Below, one piece after another: positions 11,321 to 22,843 of a stretch of DNA of 64,000 bases. Position numbers and translations under genes: made by a program. How positions within the stretch are numbered: the stretch's first letter is position 1; every line of letters starts with the position of its first letter. The notes below the pieces were generated by a model. It was not told the DNA's origin. It saw only the letters and a list, made by a program, of their open reading frames with translations, and searched no databases. The stretch is from Nilaparvata lugens (taxonomy: Eukaryota > Arthropoda > Insecta > Hemiptera > Delphacidae): contig NC_052505.1 in NCBI RefSeq assembly GCF_014356525.2, forward strand, positions 54,854,808 through 54,918,807, in the 5' to 3' direction.

Positions 11321-13979
11321 AGCTGTGTTTTCGTAACGGGCAGAAGCAGAATCGATTGCAGCGCACCCAAGCGGGCAGAAATAGTAACATTCAAAGAACT
11401 AGTTCTTTGACATGAATTTTGCTTTATGTGTTATGGGTAATGAACTTTTTGGGTTGTCCAAAAAGTAATTCTAAAATGATTATTGGATATTTAATTTAAT
11501 AGAGTGAATAAATTGCTTTTTATAACTCAGATAACTTTTCCACAATAAATATTAGTTACTTCAATTATGCTAAATTTTATGATTTATAGGCATGTCAATC
11601 AAAGAGTTAATTTTTCATTTCCTATGCTTGAAATTTGTAAGGGTGAATTATTTGAAGTAACTGATTATATTTCATTATTAATAAGATATTATTTTATTAA
11701 CTAGAAGCATTCCATTATTAATAATATATTATTATAATTATTTTATTAACTAGAATCAATTGCCTTCAGAGTCAATGCATGTTCTTTGAATCACATCGTG
11801 TATAGGTAGGCCTACCTACTATGAGTAGCCTACCGTATTCAACTTCAAAGGCCTATTGAAGCTCTATCGAAAAAAAATCAAATTAATAAATGAGTGCTTT
11901 ACTTTTGGCATTTTTGGAATCTACGGGTTATATTACACCAAGAGAAATAAATATTGTAAACGTTTTTTAGGCAATTTTATTTTAGCAGTCCCCTTTTTGA
12001 TCATTGGATAGTTACGGTCCCGGCTGATATACTTAAATAAGAATCGTGAGGCCCATTGCCTGCCTAAATCAATATGCCTTTTCAGGCAAGGTTCAATTAG
12101 GGACTCCTCACCAGTAAAAGCTATACGAATATTAAAAATTATTATTATTATAGATTACTGTAACACATATGACATGTAAAAAGTGTATTCAAACAGGCGA
12201 ACTAATTCTAATTATTATTGTTGAGATAACTATATCTTGCTAGAATAAACAGGGTCTGTTATGGTACTTTAAAAAACACATAGCCTATTTTAAAATGGAT
12301 AAATATCTATTAATTATAGAAGGTAACTAGTACCTTTGTGATATTCCAAAATGAAACATGATTAGTTTCGACTTGTTCAATAAGGATTCTCTTGACAATG
12401 ACATAATTAGAAACTGCATGCTCATGCTTATTTTGAATATTTTAGGGTAGGCCTACTAGTTATTTTCTATAATTAAACATTCAAGTTGCCCTATTAAAAT
12501 TAATACTTTATTAGGATATTAATTAGAACTAGAGTAGCCATTCAAACTCCTTATTTACTATAATGTTCTAAAAGCTTATTAATTTTAATCAAAACTTTGG
12601 AAATATAGCCTAGAAGGTAGAATTGAAAGTGATTATATTGGCTTATATTATGTGGCTTGGAACATAATATTTTCAACTTTTGCTTGAGTTATTTTTCATA
12701 TTCAAAGAATTATTACCCCTTCAATGCAGTACATAAGTGCTATTACTTAATTCTTAATGCAATACATAATTGTGATACCCTATTTTATATCCAATTAAAG
12801 TCTATTATTTAACTACACGTTACCTCTAGCATTTGCTAGTCAACAATGTTAAATAATGTTATTATTTCCATAAAAGTAGAAGACATACAGAACCAATAAA
12901 GTCATGTTAATAAGAGTTCGATGCTGTAGGGTTGAATATAATTTTAAAAATCCCTCAAGTATAAACCATCAAAACTCATTTTATTAGCTTCATGTCACTT
13001 GCTGTTTTCTTCAAAACTACCTGAATTTAAGCAGTTAGCAGGAGTGATCAGAAAAAGAAGATATTATTATGAATAAGATGAAATAAACACATCAAGATGT
13101 ACTGAAAAAATGAATATATTTCTTAGATTAGTCCATCTCTTTCTTCTGTAGGCTACTACATCATACATGAATCATATCCATGGAATATTATTCAAAGTTG
13201 ATTTTCTTTGTCATCCTCTACTTCTGGCTAATACACCTCTAGGCCTGAAATCAAAAAGTTATTGATAATTATTTATTATTCATTATAAAAAAACTTTGCA
13301 AAGTGAATTCTGGAATTGATTGTTTGTAATCTGTATAAGTTTTTAATTATATTTCTTGGGAAGGAACCCCCCAATAAACACAAAGTAATATTATATGAGA
13401 AATTCCAATAAACCAACAATCAGTTAAATTATTATTAACATCAATCTGTAAGTTGTGTAATTCTGAATGATTGATTGAATAAATAAATAAATCTCCATGC
13501 AGGAATTGGGATTAATCAGTGTGCCCCAAGGTCAAAAGAACTTGTTGGTGAAAAACATATTTTTGGATACCATGAACAATTCATTTATTTCTGTGGTCAG
13601 TAGGCCTACTTTTCGACCGTTTGGTTTACTAAACTCTTCCAAGATGTACTGCATAAAGTAATTATTAGTTCTACATTCTGAGAAACAAGTTTAATGAAAC
13701 AAATGGGAATAATCAATAAATTAATTGCTTAATCTGAAATGATGATTATCTACAACATTATAAGTAGAACTAAGTGATTTGAAAATAAATACCAAACTGT
13801 AAATACATGAATCTCTCAAAATAATGCAGGCATTTAATAAATTCAATCATAAATTTAAAAAGGTGGAACCACTGTCATTAAAGCTATTATTCAGTGTTTT
13901 CTACCAGCACTTGCTGAGTGAATTTTTGAAGTCATCTATTCATAGTTCTAATGTATGATCATTCATAAAGTTCAACATT

Positions 13980-14291
13980 CACTCAAGATCAAGATGGACA
14001 TTTGAGAAGATTGTTTCAAAAACAATGTATTCACTTATCTATTCAGGGAATAGAGCTGTTCATAATATTTGGGATTCCTTCCATAAAGAAATTTATGAAA
14101 CAAAATCTAATAATGTGATAACATTTTAACATCAAATTATTGATTTAATGTTATCACATTATTAGATTCTGTTACATAAATTATTTCTTTATGGAAGGAA
14201 TCCCAAATTTTATGAACAGCTCTATTCCCTGAAACAGTGAATATATTATTTTTTAAACATTCTTCTCAACTGTCCATCTTCATCTCAAGTG
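13980..14291. repeat. Palindromic MITE-like repeat
   Basis: Arms of about 145 bp (13980-14125 and 14147-14291) around a ~21-bp centre. Paired words include GGGATTCCTTCCATAAAGAA/TTCTTTATGGAAGGAATCCC and GGGAATAGAGCTGTTCAT/ATGAACAGCTCTATTCCC. It is a nearly complete hairpin-forming unit with no coding capacity. Confidence 0.85.
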
Positions 14292-14537
14292 GTTTCACGT
14301 TGTTTCGAAATATTGTATACTGTAAGCTATTAATGATTTCAAAATTCAGTCAGTATTTCAATTATTTTAGTCACATACCATATTTATGTCTTACTATTTG
14401 AATATCTAACATCAAATCAATAATAAAACATTGTGGATGAACTTTTTGAAAAAATGGGAAACTGTATAAAATGACATCGCCCACATATAGTTTTAAAAAT
14501 GTGTGGAATTTGATCTTACCTAACTAACTTATTCTAT

Positions 14538-16003
14538 CTATGGGTTCCAAAGAATTTTTCCATCCTGGTCAACAAAAATGAATTCATATGCATTTCCTTG
14601 GAGCACATTCTCTTCAATATTTTGTTTGTAAATGGTACCTGAAAAAAGAAACATATTTAATTTTTCAACATATATCCATTTTGGAGATAAAGTGAAGTTA
14701 ATCATCAATGATAATACATAGTTTGGACTTTGAATAAATTAGAAGTAAACTGGGCTTCAATAAACTATTTACATTAGATAGACTATACATACTATAAGTA
14801 TATACCCTACTTACATTCATAGCACATAACAGAAAACACTTTAAAGTTTTATAATATAAATTAGAACAGGAGACACACGACATAGATAGATTAAAAACAC
14901 TGAAAAACGTACATTACACTCTCTGCTCGGTCAAGAAAAGGGACACAGTTCCTTGAAAATTTCCGATTATAATGTAAGTTTTTCAGTGTTTTTAATCCAT
15001 CTATGTTGTGTGTCTCCTGTTTTAATTTATACTATTTACATTGATTTACCTGGCCTCACGCAATATATCGATCAATAGAGCATGAATAAGTGTTTCAAAT
15101 ACATTACTATTTTAGTTTTAAATGAGTTTGGTAGCAATGGTCAACCAGAAAAATAGTACCTATTTTATCTTCTTTCAATGGCAGTCTTTCAATATTCAAT
15201 TACACTGACTATGATCAAGTTATTTCTATAGGTTAACAATCTATGTAATTTTGTTTCCAAGTGAATTTAAATTAATTAAAAGAAGATTAATTTATAGATA
15301 GGTACCAAAGACAAAGTAAATGTTCTAATAGTCAGGTTAGTTTTGTTATCGTATTGATAAACTATGGGTTTACAATATTTTGAGGTACAACATGGATAAT
15401 GGAAGTTTAGGACTAAGAATGTAATGAAATACTTCAAAGTCAAATAATGATGTTATTTTCAATAAATCGGTTTGTGTAAACTACTACCTGCATTATAAAA
15501 AATGTATTTTGTGATTAGGCCAACTCAATGAAAGTTTAAAAGATTGTTAGCATGAAATGCTATCTTATCTTATAATGAAATGCAAAATGTTATCTTGGTT
15601 GAATAATGTTTTGAATCTGATCATTTAATGTTAATCTAATCAATCAAGCTTGAATGAGTTTGAATAATTGATTAGATTTATCTCTTTCTTGTGATAATTC
15701 TCTACCATAAACAAACAGCCTAGTCTAGGCTTTACAATTACATCATTATTAAATACTAGAAATTATACTTTAAATAAATAAATAAACTTTCGTCAACTTC
15801 TAACTTCTTGAAAAATGAAAAAGATAGCAATTTGGACCTAGAGACTAGGTTATTAAAGGCCTACTACAGTAGGCTAGGTACCTGAATAAAAATTGTAAAC
15901 ATGCTGGTAGTCTACTTATAAAAATTATATTAAATTGTGTACGGTAGATCTAGCCTACTTTATTATGAGAATTTTAAGTCTACTTACTTGAATCCTCTAT
16001 CAT
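14538..16003 (-). CDS. Possible two-exon small gene (38 codons), captured or relic
   Basis: Minus strand. Exon 1 has an ATG at 16001-16003 and runs to 15988, followed by the perfect donor GTAAGT. Exon 2 starts at 14638 after a pyrimidine tract ending in CAG and stays open to a TAG at 14538-14540. The phase works: one base from exon 1 plus GT gives a Ser codon, and the joined frame is 38 residues. Exon 2 reads like real protein (e.g. EFIFVDQDGKILWNP), but I recognise no family. A further donor (GTAAGATC near 14518) and an acceptor near 13250 could extend the transcript beyond the stop. The whole lies inside the TIR element, so it may be a captured host fragment. Splicing is predicted from signals only. 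Confidence 0.25.
14855..15031. mobile_element. 177-bp MITE with ~60-bp terminal inverted repeats
   Basis: Left end TATAAATTAGAACAGGAG and inward-read right end TATAAATTAAAACAGGAG. The match continues through ACACACGACATAGAT and TTAAAAACACTGAAAAAC with a few changes. The ~60-bp centre holds no gene. No clear target duplication could be read. Confidence 0.75.
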
Positions 16004-16311
16004 ATCAGCAATTTTTAACTATATTCTATTTTTCAAATAGGTAATTCGTTGTGCAGGTCTGGAAAGTATAAAACTTTGAACTGTCGCATCAAATTTATAA
16101 TGAATTTTACGCCTTTCTGTTGTAAATCCATTTTCAATTTCTCTTGTAAAAATTATAAGAATAAAGAAATCAATGGAAATATTTCAAACCTCAATTTTCT
16201 ACTGCAAATTAATTTCACAGTATAATAGTAGCAATCCGAAATCTGACAACCGACAGCAAAATAATATCAAAACAAACCAACCAACAATCAAAGATTGAGG
16301 TTAAAAAGAAC

Positions 16312-16527
16312 ATGGCGTCTGATCCAGAGAAAGAATTATTCTGCCGGTGTCACGTGATCAGAGCAGAAAAAGAATTCGAAGCTGTCTGTTCCCTTCGACA
16401 GAATCCCGAAATTAGTTATTTTTCGACAAAACGGTTCACGAGCAGTGATCGGTCGAAGCAAAATAGCATTGTGTTGATAGGCCTTAAAAAGAAAGGCAAA
16501 ATGAAGGACAGTTCGTTTCTGATTTGA
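16312..16527 (+). CDS. Short hypothetical ORF near the right end of the TIR element
   Basis: A 71-codon frame starting ATGGCGTCTGAT, with a favourable context (AACATGG) and a more GC-balanced composition than its surroundings. The peptide (MASDPEKELFCRCHVIRAEK...) shows no domain I recognise. It could be a first exon facing out of the element. It has no visible partner and may be non-coding. Confidence 0.2.
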   Translation: MASDPEKELFCRCHVIRAEKEFEAVCSLRQNPEISYFSTKRFTSSDRSKQNSIVLIGLKKKGKMKDSSFLI

Positions 16528-16635
16528 ACAGTTCTTTTTTTCTGCTCAACTTTCTGTCGATGGGTGAACACTCCCATAAGAACCAATGTTAATTTAAAGT
16601 GAATTCTGTCGTCTGCCCGTTACGAAAACACGGCT

Positions 16636-16934
16636 TAATAACTCATAGGTTGTAGCTGATTGCAAATAGATTGATTGAAATAGGTTGTAGCTGATTGATT
16701 TTAAGAACAGCTGTTCCAGAACAGCTGATTCATTTTGTTTCAAATAAAAAAATATTTAAAAGAAATTATCAGCTGAAAATTATTTTCAGAAACATTTTAG
16801 CTCACTGTTGAACAAAAAAAACAAACTGTAAGTTAGGCCTACTGTAGCCGCGCTTTGTTTTTTGTTTAACCTTTTAACCAGTTATTTGTAACCATTTCAC
16901 TTTGCTTTTGTGTTAAGTGTTAACTTTATGAAAA
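16636..16934. other. Foldback remnant and AT-rich leader
   Basis: 16636-16670 continues the foldback arm broken at 11320 (TAATAACTCATAGGTTGTAG). The following ~260 bp hold repeats of GTTGTAGCTGATTG and AACAGCTG words but no gene. The stretch just before 16935 could be the 5' leader of the HTH ORF. Confidence 0.5.
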
Positions 16935-17234
16935 ATGACAGGTAATTTTAGACATTATTCATACTCCGAATTAGCTGACATGCATTTATTGTATGGAATG
17001 GGACACTACTGTAATAGTACTGAAGCAAGACGTTTGTATCAAGAGAACTTTCCTGACCGAGTATGTCCAAGTTCAAGGTTTTTTGCCACTATTCATCAAC
17101 GTCTGTCTGAGACAGATTCTTTGATATCCAAAGAGCACATTTATGCAGGCAGACCCCGATCTACTAAGACTGTTGAGTTAGAAGAACAAGTTCTTAATGA
17201 AATTTATGAACATCCCGAGAAGAACACAAGATAA
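16935..17234 (+). CDS. DUF4817-like helix-turn-helix protein, partial
   Basis: A 99-codon frame with a true ATG. It matches the insect family typified by ADMH.hYG...A..A.R.Y...FP.R..P....F...HQRL.E.gS....h.aGRPR...t..lEE.vL....e.P. This small N-terminal HTH domain is found beside or within Tc/mariner-type transposases and related mobile genes; it presumably binds DNA. Visible blocks are ELADMHLLYGMGH, EARRLYQENFPDR, FFATIHQRLSET and AGRPRSTKTVELEEQVLNE. The frame stops after EHPEKNTR, where the family usually continues, just before an abrupt change to GC-rich repeat sequence. It therefore looks truncated by a later insertion. Confidence 0.6.
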   Translation: MTGNFRHYSYSELADMHLLYGMGHYCNSTEARRLYQENFPDRVCPSSRFFATIHQRLSETDSLISKEHIYAGRPRSTKTVELEEQVLNEIYEHPEKNTR

Positions 17235-17391
17235 TTGTAGTAGAGGGAAGTTGAGAGTGCTAGGAAGCTTTTTTGCTTGAAAACCCCCTCCCCCCACTCG
17301 CCCCTCATCCATCCCACCACCCCTTCCCATCGCCCACAGGGTGGGGGGTGTTCTAAAAATAGATTTCCCCTTAGCCCTTGCACAGTTGAGA
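17235..17391. other. C-rich repeat segment
   Basis: Contains a run of CCCCTCCCCCCACTC-type sequence. It also contains CTAAAAATAGATTTCCCCTT, which is almost the same word as in each unit of the minisatellite at 23358-23670. It is part of a dispersed repeat, with no gene. Confidence 0.5.
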
Positions 17392-17923
17392 TGATTGATT
17401 GATTGATTGAGTACTTTATTTATGTAGATTACAATATATACTGGCTTATACACTTATATACAATAGCTCACAATACAGCAAAGTTATAGATGAATTTACA
17501 TAATATAGACTAAGAGAATAACTATTGAACTGTATATGATATGAAAAAGCAATTTGTAATATAATAACTATAGATAATAATCATATTGTTATGCATCTAC
17601 ATAAATTGGCGGAGCTTTGGACATATCAATGTCCATTCTTTGGGAAGAATATTAAAAATATCCTCCCCACTAACTCTCTACCAAAACGTTAATTTCATTA
17701 TTTAAACTAAGGATTTATTTATTAATGGAAATATTGTAAAAGTTTTAATCAATATGAATATTGAAGAGAAAAAAAAACAGAAAATTGATAAAGTAAAATA
17801 ATTATATAGGTAGATAAGATCAAATAATTGATTAATAAAATGAAGTAGGCTGAAAGTAGATCAGGGTTATCAAATTTCAGTAATATACAGCAGTATGCAG
17901 TGGATAATTGAAATAACATGAGT

Positions 17924-17924
17924 T

Positions 17925-17962
<38 letters not shown>

Positions 17963-17973
17963 TATATATATAT
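17924..17973. repeat. (AT)n microsatellite
   Basis: About 50 bp of alternating AT within the LINE 3' untranslated region. Confidence 0.9.
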
Positions 17974-18047
17974 ACAATTCATTCTATAACATGATTTAAA
18001 GGTTTATATTGGTGGAATGGGTGAGGGATGGTTGTCATGTGATCGTT

Positions 18048-21020
18048 CTAGGGCCGGACAGTTTCAGTCATTTGTTCCAAAATATGTTTTTTTAAAGTCA
18101 GGTTGAAGCTCGCTCGGCTCTCGATAGACCTGATAGAAACAGGAAGTGTATTCCATGCACGACATGCACTGACTAAGAAGGATTATGTGAAAATAGTAGT
18201 TCGATAATTGGGTATCCTTAAAGTACTTTCTCCGGTTCTAGTATGTGAAGCATCTATCCTCCTACCTTCAGAGACAAATTTGAAATCATCTTTAAAATAG
18301 TTTGGATAACCGTATTTCAAGATATCTCTAACAAGCTTGACTATTCAAAAAAGCCTCTGATCAAGAAGCTTCAATGTTGAACTAGCAATGTGGGCTGGGG
18401 TGATATGATCATGGCGTTGGAGAGAGTAGACGAAACGCAGACAATAATTTTGGCAACGCTGTAGCTTATCATTCAGAGTGACTTTCATATCATTAAGAAC
18501 AGAATTACAATACATTAAATGTGGGAAGATGAGAGATTGAACCAATAATAATTTAATGTTTCTAGGGAGGATATCGTGCATTTTCTTCAATGCATGCATG
18601 GCTGAGAATACCTTTTTACAAGTTTTGTTCACTTGTTCTGACCAGTCAAGAGTATTATTCATAATAATGCCTGAATTTTTAACTAAGCTACAGTAAGGAA
18701 TGTCATTACCATCTACACTAATTTTGTGAATCGATTCAAGGTCAATATTGTTCATAAGACGAGAATATCCAATTATAATGGGTTGTGTTTTGATGGGATT
18801 GAGCTTAAGGCCATTTTTTCTTCGTCCATTCCACTATCGAATTGATATCCTGATTCATTATCCCAACTGTTTCATTAATTTTTGTCATGGGACAGCTTAA
18901 ATAGATTTGAAGGTCGTCTGCATAAGTATGGAAACTGGAGAATTTGATAATGGAAGAAAGGTCATTAGCATACAAAGTGAAGAGGAGAGGGCCTAAAATT
19001 GAACCTTTTGGTACTCCATGCATAACGTTTTTCCAAGTTGAATTTTTGTCACCGACAGATACACATTGTTTCCTACCTAATAGATAGGATTTAAACCAAA
19101 CTAACGAGTAGTGACTGAAACCAAGAATAGCCAACTTATTCAGAAGGACTGTATGATCAACAGTATCAAATGCTTTAGAAAAATCAAATAGGGTGAGGAT
19201 GGTGCATTTTCTTTGGTCCATAGCTAACCTTATATCATCAGTGACACGAAGCAGAGCTGTCTCAGTTGAATGGAATTTTCTAAAGCCTGATTGAAAGTTA
19301 TGAAGCTTACTATTGTTGTCTAGAAATTTTACAACTTGAGCATGAATGAGTCTTCCTAGCACTTTGGACAATGCAGGTAAAATACTGATTGGTCTAAAAT
19401 CCTCAACTTTATTGGGTGATGGAACTTTATTTAGAGGGCGAACCAGAGCAAACTTCCAGTTTTCAGGGAAAATGCCTTCTTCAAGTGACTTGTTGAAAAT
19501 GTATGTAATGGTTGGTAAAACAGCAAATAACATCTTCTTGATAAATTTAATAGGAATTTTGTCTACACCCGTAGCATTACTATGAATATGTTGAATTGCT
19601 CTGAAAGTGTCTTCTTCTGAGATTGGATGGAAATGAAATTGATCAGTGATTGTAAGTGAATCTAAGTTTGTAACCTGCTCTTCAAGATCATCTATATGAT
19701 TAGCAATGACAATTTCGTCGCGTTGGTTAGAGTGTGAAACGAAATGGTCATTTATATTATTCAATGGTAAGTCAATTTGTGGATTCGATTTCTGTTTGCC
19801 AAGCCCGAATTCTTTTATTCCCTGCCAAAGTGATTTAGAGTCTTGTCTATTGATGGCATAAACGAATTCAAGTACCTAATCTTTGAGTTCCGTAATTCCT
19901 GTTTAACCCTATTTCTAAGGCTCCTATACTCTATCAAACTGTCCAAGTCAAATGTCTTTTTAAATTTTCTATGTGCTTTGTCTCTATGTCCCATCATCTT
20001 AAGTATGTCTCCAGTCATCCACGGTACTTGTCGTTTCCTATTAATCCTCCTTGTCACATAAGGTGCATGTTTGTCATACAAAGTCAAAGTCCAATTCTCG
20101 AAAGTCTTGACCATGTCATCAACTGAGGATAATGCTTCAATTTGATGCCATGGGGTCTGAGCCACATCAGTAAGGAAGGCGGCTTCATCAAAGTTTTTGA
20201 AGTCTCTATAAGTGATAATTTTCTGTTCTGGCTTGGGTATCTTATGGGAAAGTACACAGTAGATCAAATCATGTCTAGAAATAGCTGGGACTGAGATTTG
20301 GCCTGCTTGAACAACCTCATTGGGATCACTAACAATGAGAAGGTCAATGAGTGTGTCTGATTCATTAGTATGATGAGTTGGATCGAGGGGTAAAATAGTC
20401 ATGTTTGGGCATTGGAAAATTGTAGTCAGTTGAAAGTAGTCAAAGTTACGATTCGTCATGTTTAAGTCGGTGTTCATATCCCCCATAACTAGTATATGGT
20501 TATAACAAAGCATAAGAGAAAGCAAGGCATTCTCGAAATCTGTGAAATGACCTATTTTTGGTGGGCGATAACAGATACCAACAAGTAATTTATCATTACT
20601 AGATAAGGATAATTCAAGTAGCATAAACTCTGGTCTGGAACAATACTCTTGTTTAGATGTGATTAAAACTTTTGTTTTGATACCATCTTTCACAGAAATT
20701 GCTACACCCCCACAAGCTTTATTTAATCTATCATTCCGGAAAAGATTATATCCAGGCAACGCAACAAAATTTGATGAAATACTAGGCTCCAAAAATGATT
20801 CGGAAATTCCGATTATATTGAAGTCCTGAAAACGGAAGATTGCTCTGAGTTCATCAATGTGGCAACTGAGAGATTGTACGTTAAGGTGAGCAGCCTTGAA
20901 AAGTTTCTTGAAAGAGTGGAGCTTATTTGCTAGAAACATACCTGCGTCATTATTACTATTATTGAAATAATCATACCTACTTGAGGGCGAGCGAGCTGAC
21001 GTGTCAGTGAGAGGCATCAT
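18048..21020 (-). pseudogene. LINE ORF2: endonuclease-reverse transcriptase
   Basis: Starts at an ATG at 21020. An APE-type endonuclease occupies 19815-21020: HLNVQSL, GISES, GGVAISVK, VGICYRPP, VMGDMNTDL, and SRHDLI for the catalytic His-Asp. RT follows: RPISILPALSK, FDFSKAFDTVDH, GVPKGSILGPLLF and TYADDLQIYL with the catalytic YADD. A C-terminal part continues to a TAG at 18048. Frame changes occur near 19855 and at an A-run near 18820, and an in-frame stop lies at 18345. These few lesions suggest a moderately young copy. The endonuclease nicks target DNA and RT copies the RNA from the nick. Confidence 0.85.
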
Positions 21021-21060
21021 GGAAGCAGCAGACCAATCGTGAACCGACCTCAGAACGACA

Positions 21061-21261
21061 CATGACGGGGGGAATGGGGATGAAACTGATAAAACTTAAC
21101 CTAAATGAAAAAGTCTCTTGATTCGAGTGCATTCAGTATGCCTTGACAGTTCGGCTCCCTTCACTATTTGAAGCACTAGTTCAAAAATTCACTAAACACA
21201 ATAAGATGTAGATGTGTGGAGTATTGGTGATGAATAATCCTAATGGTGAATAAGATGAAGA
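21061..21261. other. LINE leader or flank, no gene seen
   Basis: About 200 bp between the endonuclease start and the minisatellite. It may include the LINE 5' untranslated region. Confidence 0.35.
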
Positions 21262-21478
21262 TTGAGAAAGAACTGGTAGTGGGAGATCTGGTCCAAGTGG
21301 AGATAGAGCGAGTAGGTATCCAGTAGTGGAAGAATCGGGTCCTTGTGGAGGTAGAGCAAGAAGGAACCCAGTAGTGGAAGATCGAGTCCAAGTGGAGACA
21401 GAGAGAGATGGAATCCAGTGGTGGAAAATCGAGTCTAAGTGGAGATGGAGAGAGATGAAATCCAGTAGTGGAAGAGTG
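21262..21478. repeat. Minisatellite, units of ~45-62 bp
   Basis: Four or so diverged units built on CAGTAGTGGAAGATCGAGTC and CAAGTGGAGATAGAGAGAGA. Frames read through on both strands (SISLHLDSIFHHWIPS-like peptides) only because of the repeat. Confidence 0.8.
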
Positions 21479-21587
21479 ACTTGATTGATTGGGAGAGTGA
21501 TTGAACTTGGTATAGAGTGGTTCGAAAGTTGTCCCACCAAAATTGTCAAAACAGTCACTCATATACAGAGCAGTCGCGTGGGAAGAG

Positions 21588-22026
21588 AGAAGAAGAAGAA
21601 AAGAAGAAAAGAAGAAGAAAGAAGAAAAGAAGAAGAAGAAGAAGAAGAAGGAAGAAGAAGAAGAAGAAGGAAGAAGAAGAAGAAAGAAGAAGAAGTAGAA
21701 GAAGAAGGAGAAGAAGAAGAAGAAGAAGAAGAAGAAGAGAAAAAGAAGAAGAAGAAGAAGAAGGAGAAGAAGAAGAAGGAGAAGAAGAAGAAGAAGAAGA
21801 AGAAGAAGAAGAAGAAGAGAAGAAGAAGAAGAAGAAGAAGAAGAAGAAGAAGAAGAAGAAGAAAAGAAGAAAAGAAGAAGAAGAAAGAAGAAGAAGAAGA
21901 AGAAGAAGAAGAAGAAGAAGAAGAAGAAGAAGAAGAAGAAGAAGAAGAAGAAGAAGAAGAAGAAGAAGAAGAAGGAGAAGAAGAAGAAGAAGAAGAAGAC
22001 GAAGAGGAAGGAGAAGAAGAAAAGAA
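21588..22026 (+). repeat. Long (GAA)n polypurine tract
   Basis: Roughly 440 bp with almost only A and G on the plus strand. It is mostly GAA/AAG triplets with GGA, AAA and AGA variants, including a near-pure run around 21895-21972. Long frames of poly-Lys, Arg, Glu or Ser/Phe are artefacts of the repeat. Such tracts can form triplex DNA. Confidence 0.95.
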
Positions 22027-22843
22027 AAGAATAATAATCATCATCGCAAACAACAATATTCGAGTGATCATTATAAATATAAGATCAAGAAGAGAAACGA
22101 GAAAGAAAAAATAAGAAGTAGAGGAGACGATGGAGAAAGTGCTAGATTATTTTAGATGAGTTTCAAATAGTATTGAACAGTGGAGTGTGAAAAATATTAT
22201 ATAGTATTAGAAGTATAATTAACTATTGGGAGTTGCAATAACAATAAAAGTAGTAAATTGAGAACTGTAATAGTTTAGTGATGAATGTCTAAGATAATGT
22301 TAAATGAAACACAGCCCCTATATAAGCATATGAACAGACTACCCACCCCTCTGTTCTATCAATAATTCTTCACACATTAGCTTCTATTGTTCAAGCTGTG
22401 GCAACAGTAGAAGATATCATTATATAGGAGATTACTATCTTTACCTGTAGATTACATCCATATCTATAACGTATGTTAATCATCCAATTTATTTGAAATT
22501 CAGCATTTCGAAAATTATTAATTATGGGAATAATTTTGGTAAGAGATGTAATAATTATTAGTGAGAATAGAGATAATGATTCTCTAAGTACCCTCTGGAG
22601 TATAGTAGTTGATGCATTGAACATAGTTTTGGGAATTAATATCAAGATAAATTATTAATCAGTATTAGCAAATGTGGATCTCCTTAGTTTGAAATAATTG
22701 CCCCATAGCAGTGGGAAGATTCATTTATAGAACAGAAAGCTAGCTCATGAAAAATGCCAAGGTATATCTACTGTGAAATGTATTAATACGAATTTCCTAT
22801 TATTGTAGTGAAGGGCACCTTAGTCATCGAATCCTGAAATGAT
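22027..22843. other. AT-rich stretch, no gene recognised
   Basis: No frame with recognisable protein similarity. Short open frames (22391-22645) look non-coding. Confidence 0.4.

Larger units (their letters stand above)
11321..16635. mobile_element. Large non-autonomous TIR element with TAA duplication
   Basis: A 5,315-bp insertion bounded by imperfect inverted repeats: AGCTGTGTTTTCGTAACGGG at the left and AGCCGTGTTTTCGTAACGGG when the right end is read inward. The similarity continues for roughly ten more bases. The TAA duplication (consensus TWA) is typical of PIF/Harbinger elements. The empty site in the paralogous foldback repeat at 48785-48815 confirms the boundaries. No transposase or Myb-like gene is visible. 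Inside are a palindromic element (13980-14291), a small TIR element (14855-15031) and possible spliced exons (14538-16003). The rest is AT-rich without a recognised gene. Confidence 0.75.
17392..21060 (-). mobile_element. LINE of the CR1/Jockey superclade, nearly full ORF2
   Basis: Non-LTR retrotransposon on the minus strand. Its 3' end at 17392 is a (GATT)n-type simple tail preceded by an AATAAA-containing 3' UTR. Endonuclease and RT follow upstream. The 3' UTR recurs at 59385-59725. An AT microsatellite at 17924-17973 lies in or beside the 3' UTR. The 5' limit is unclear; 21060 is where recognisable coding and leader sequence ends. The clade is inferred from domain order, the absence of RNase H and the microsatellite-like tail. 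Confidence 0.8.

Noticed and set aside
21485..22155. Long Lys/Arg/Glu-rich frames (209-212 codons) and a Ser/Phe-rich frame on the other strand
   Set aside because: They are translations of the GAA microsatellite in different frames; composition is entirely repeat-driven.
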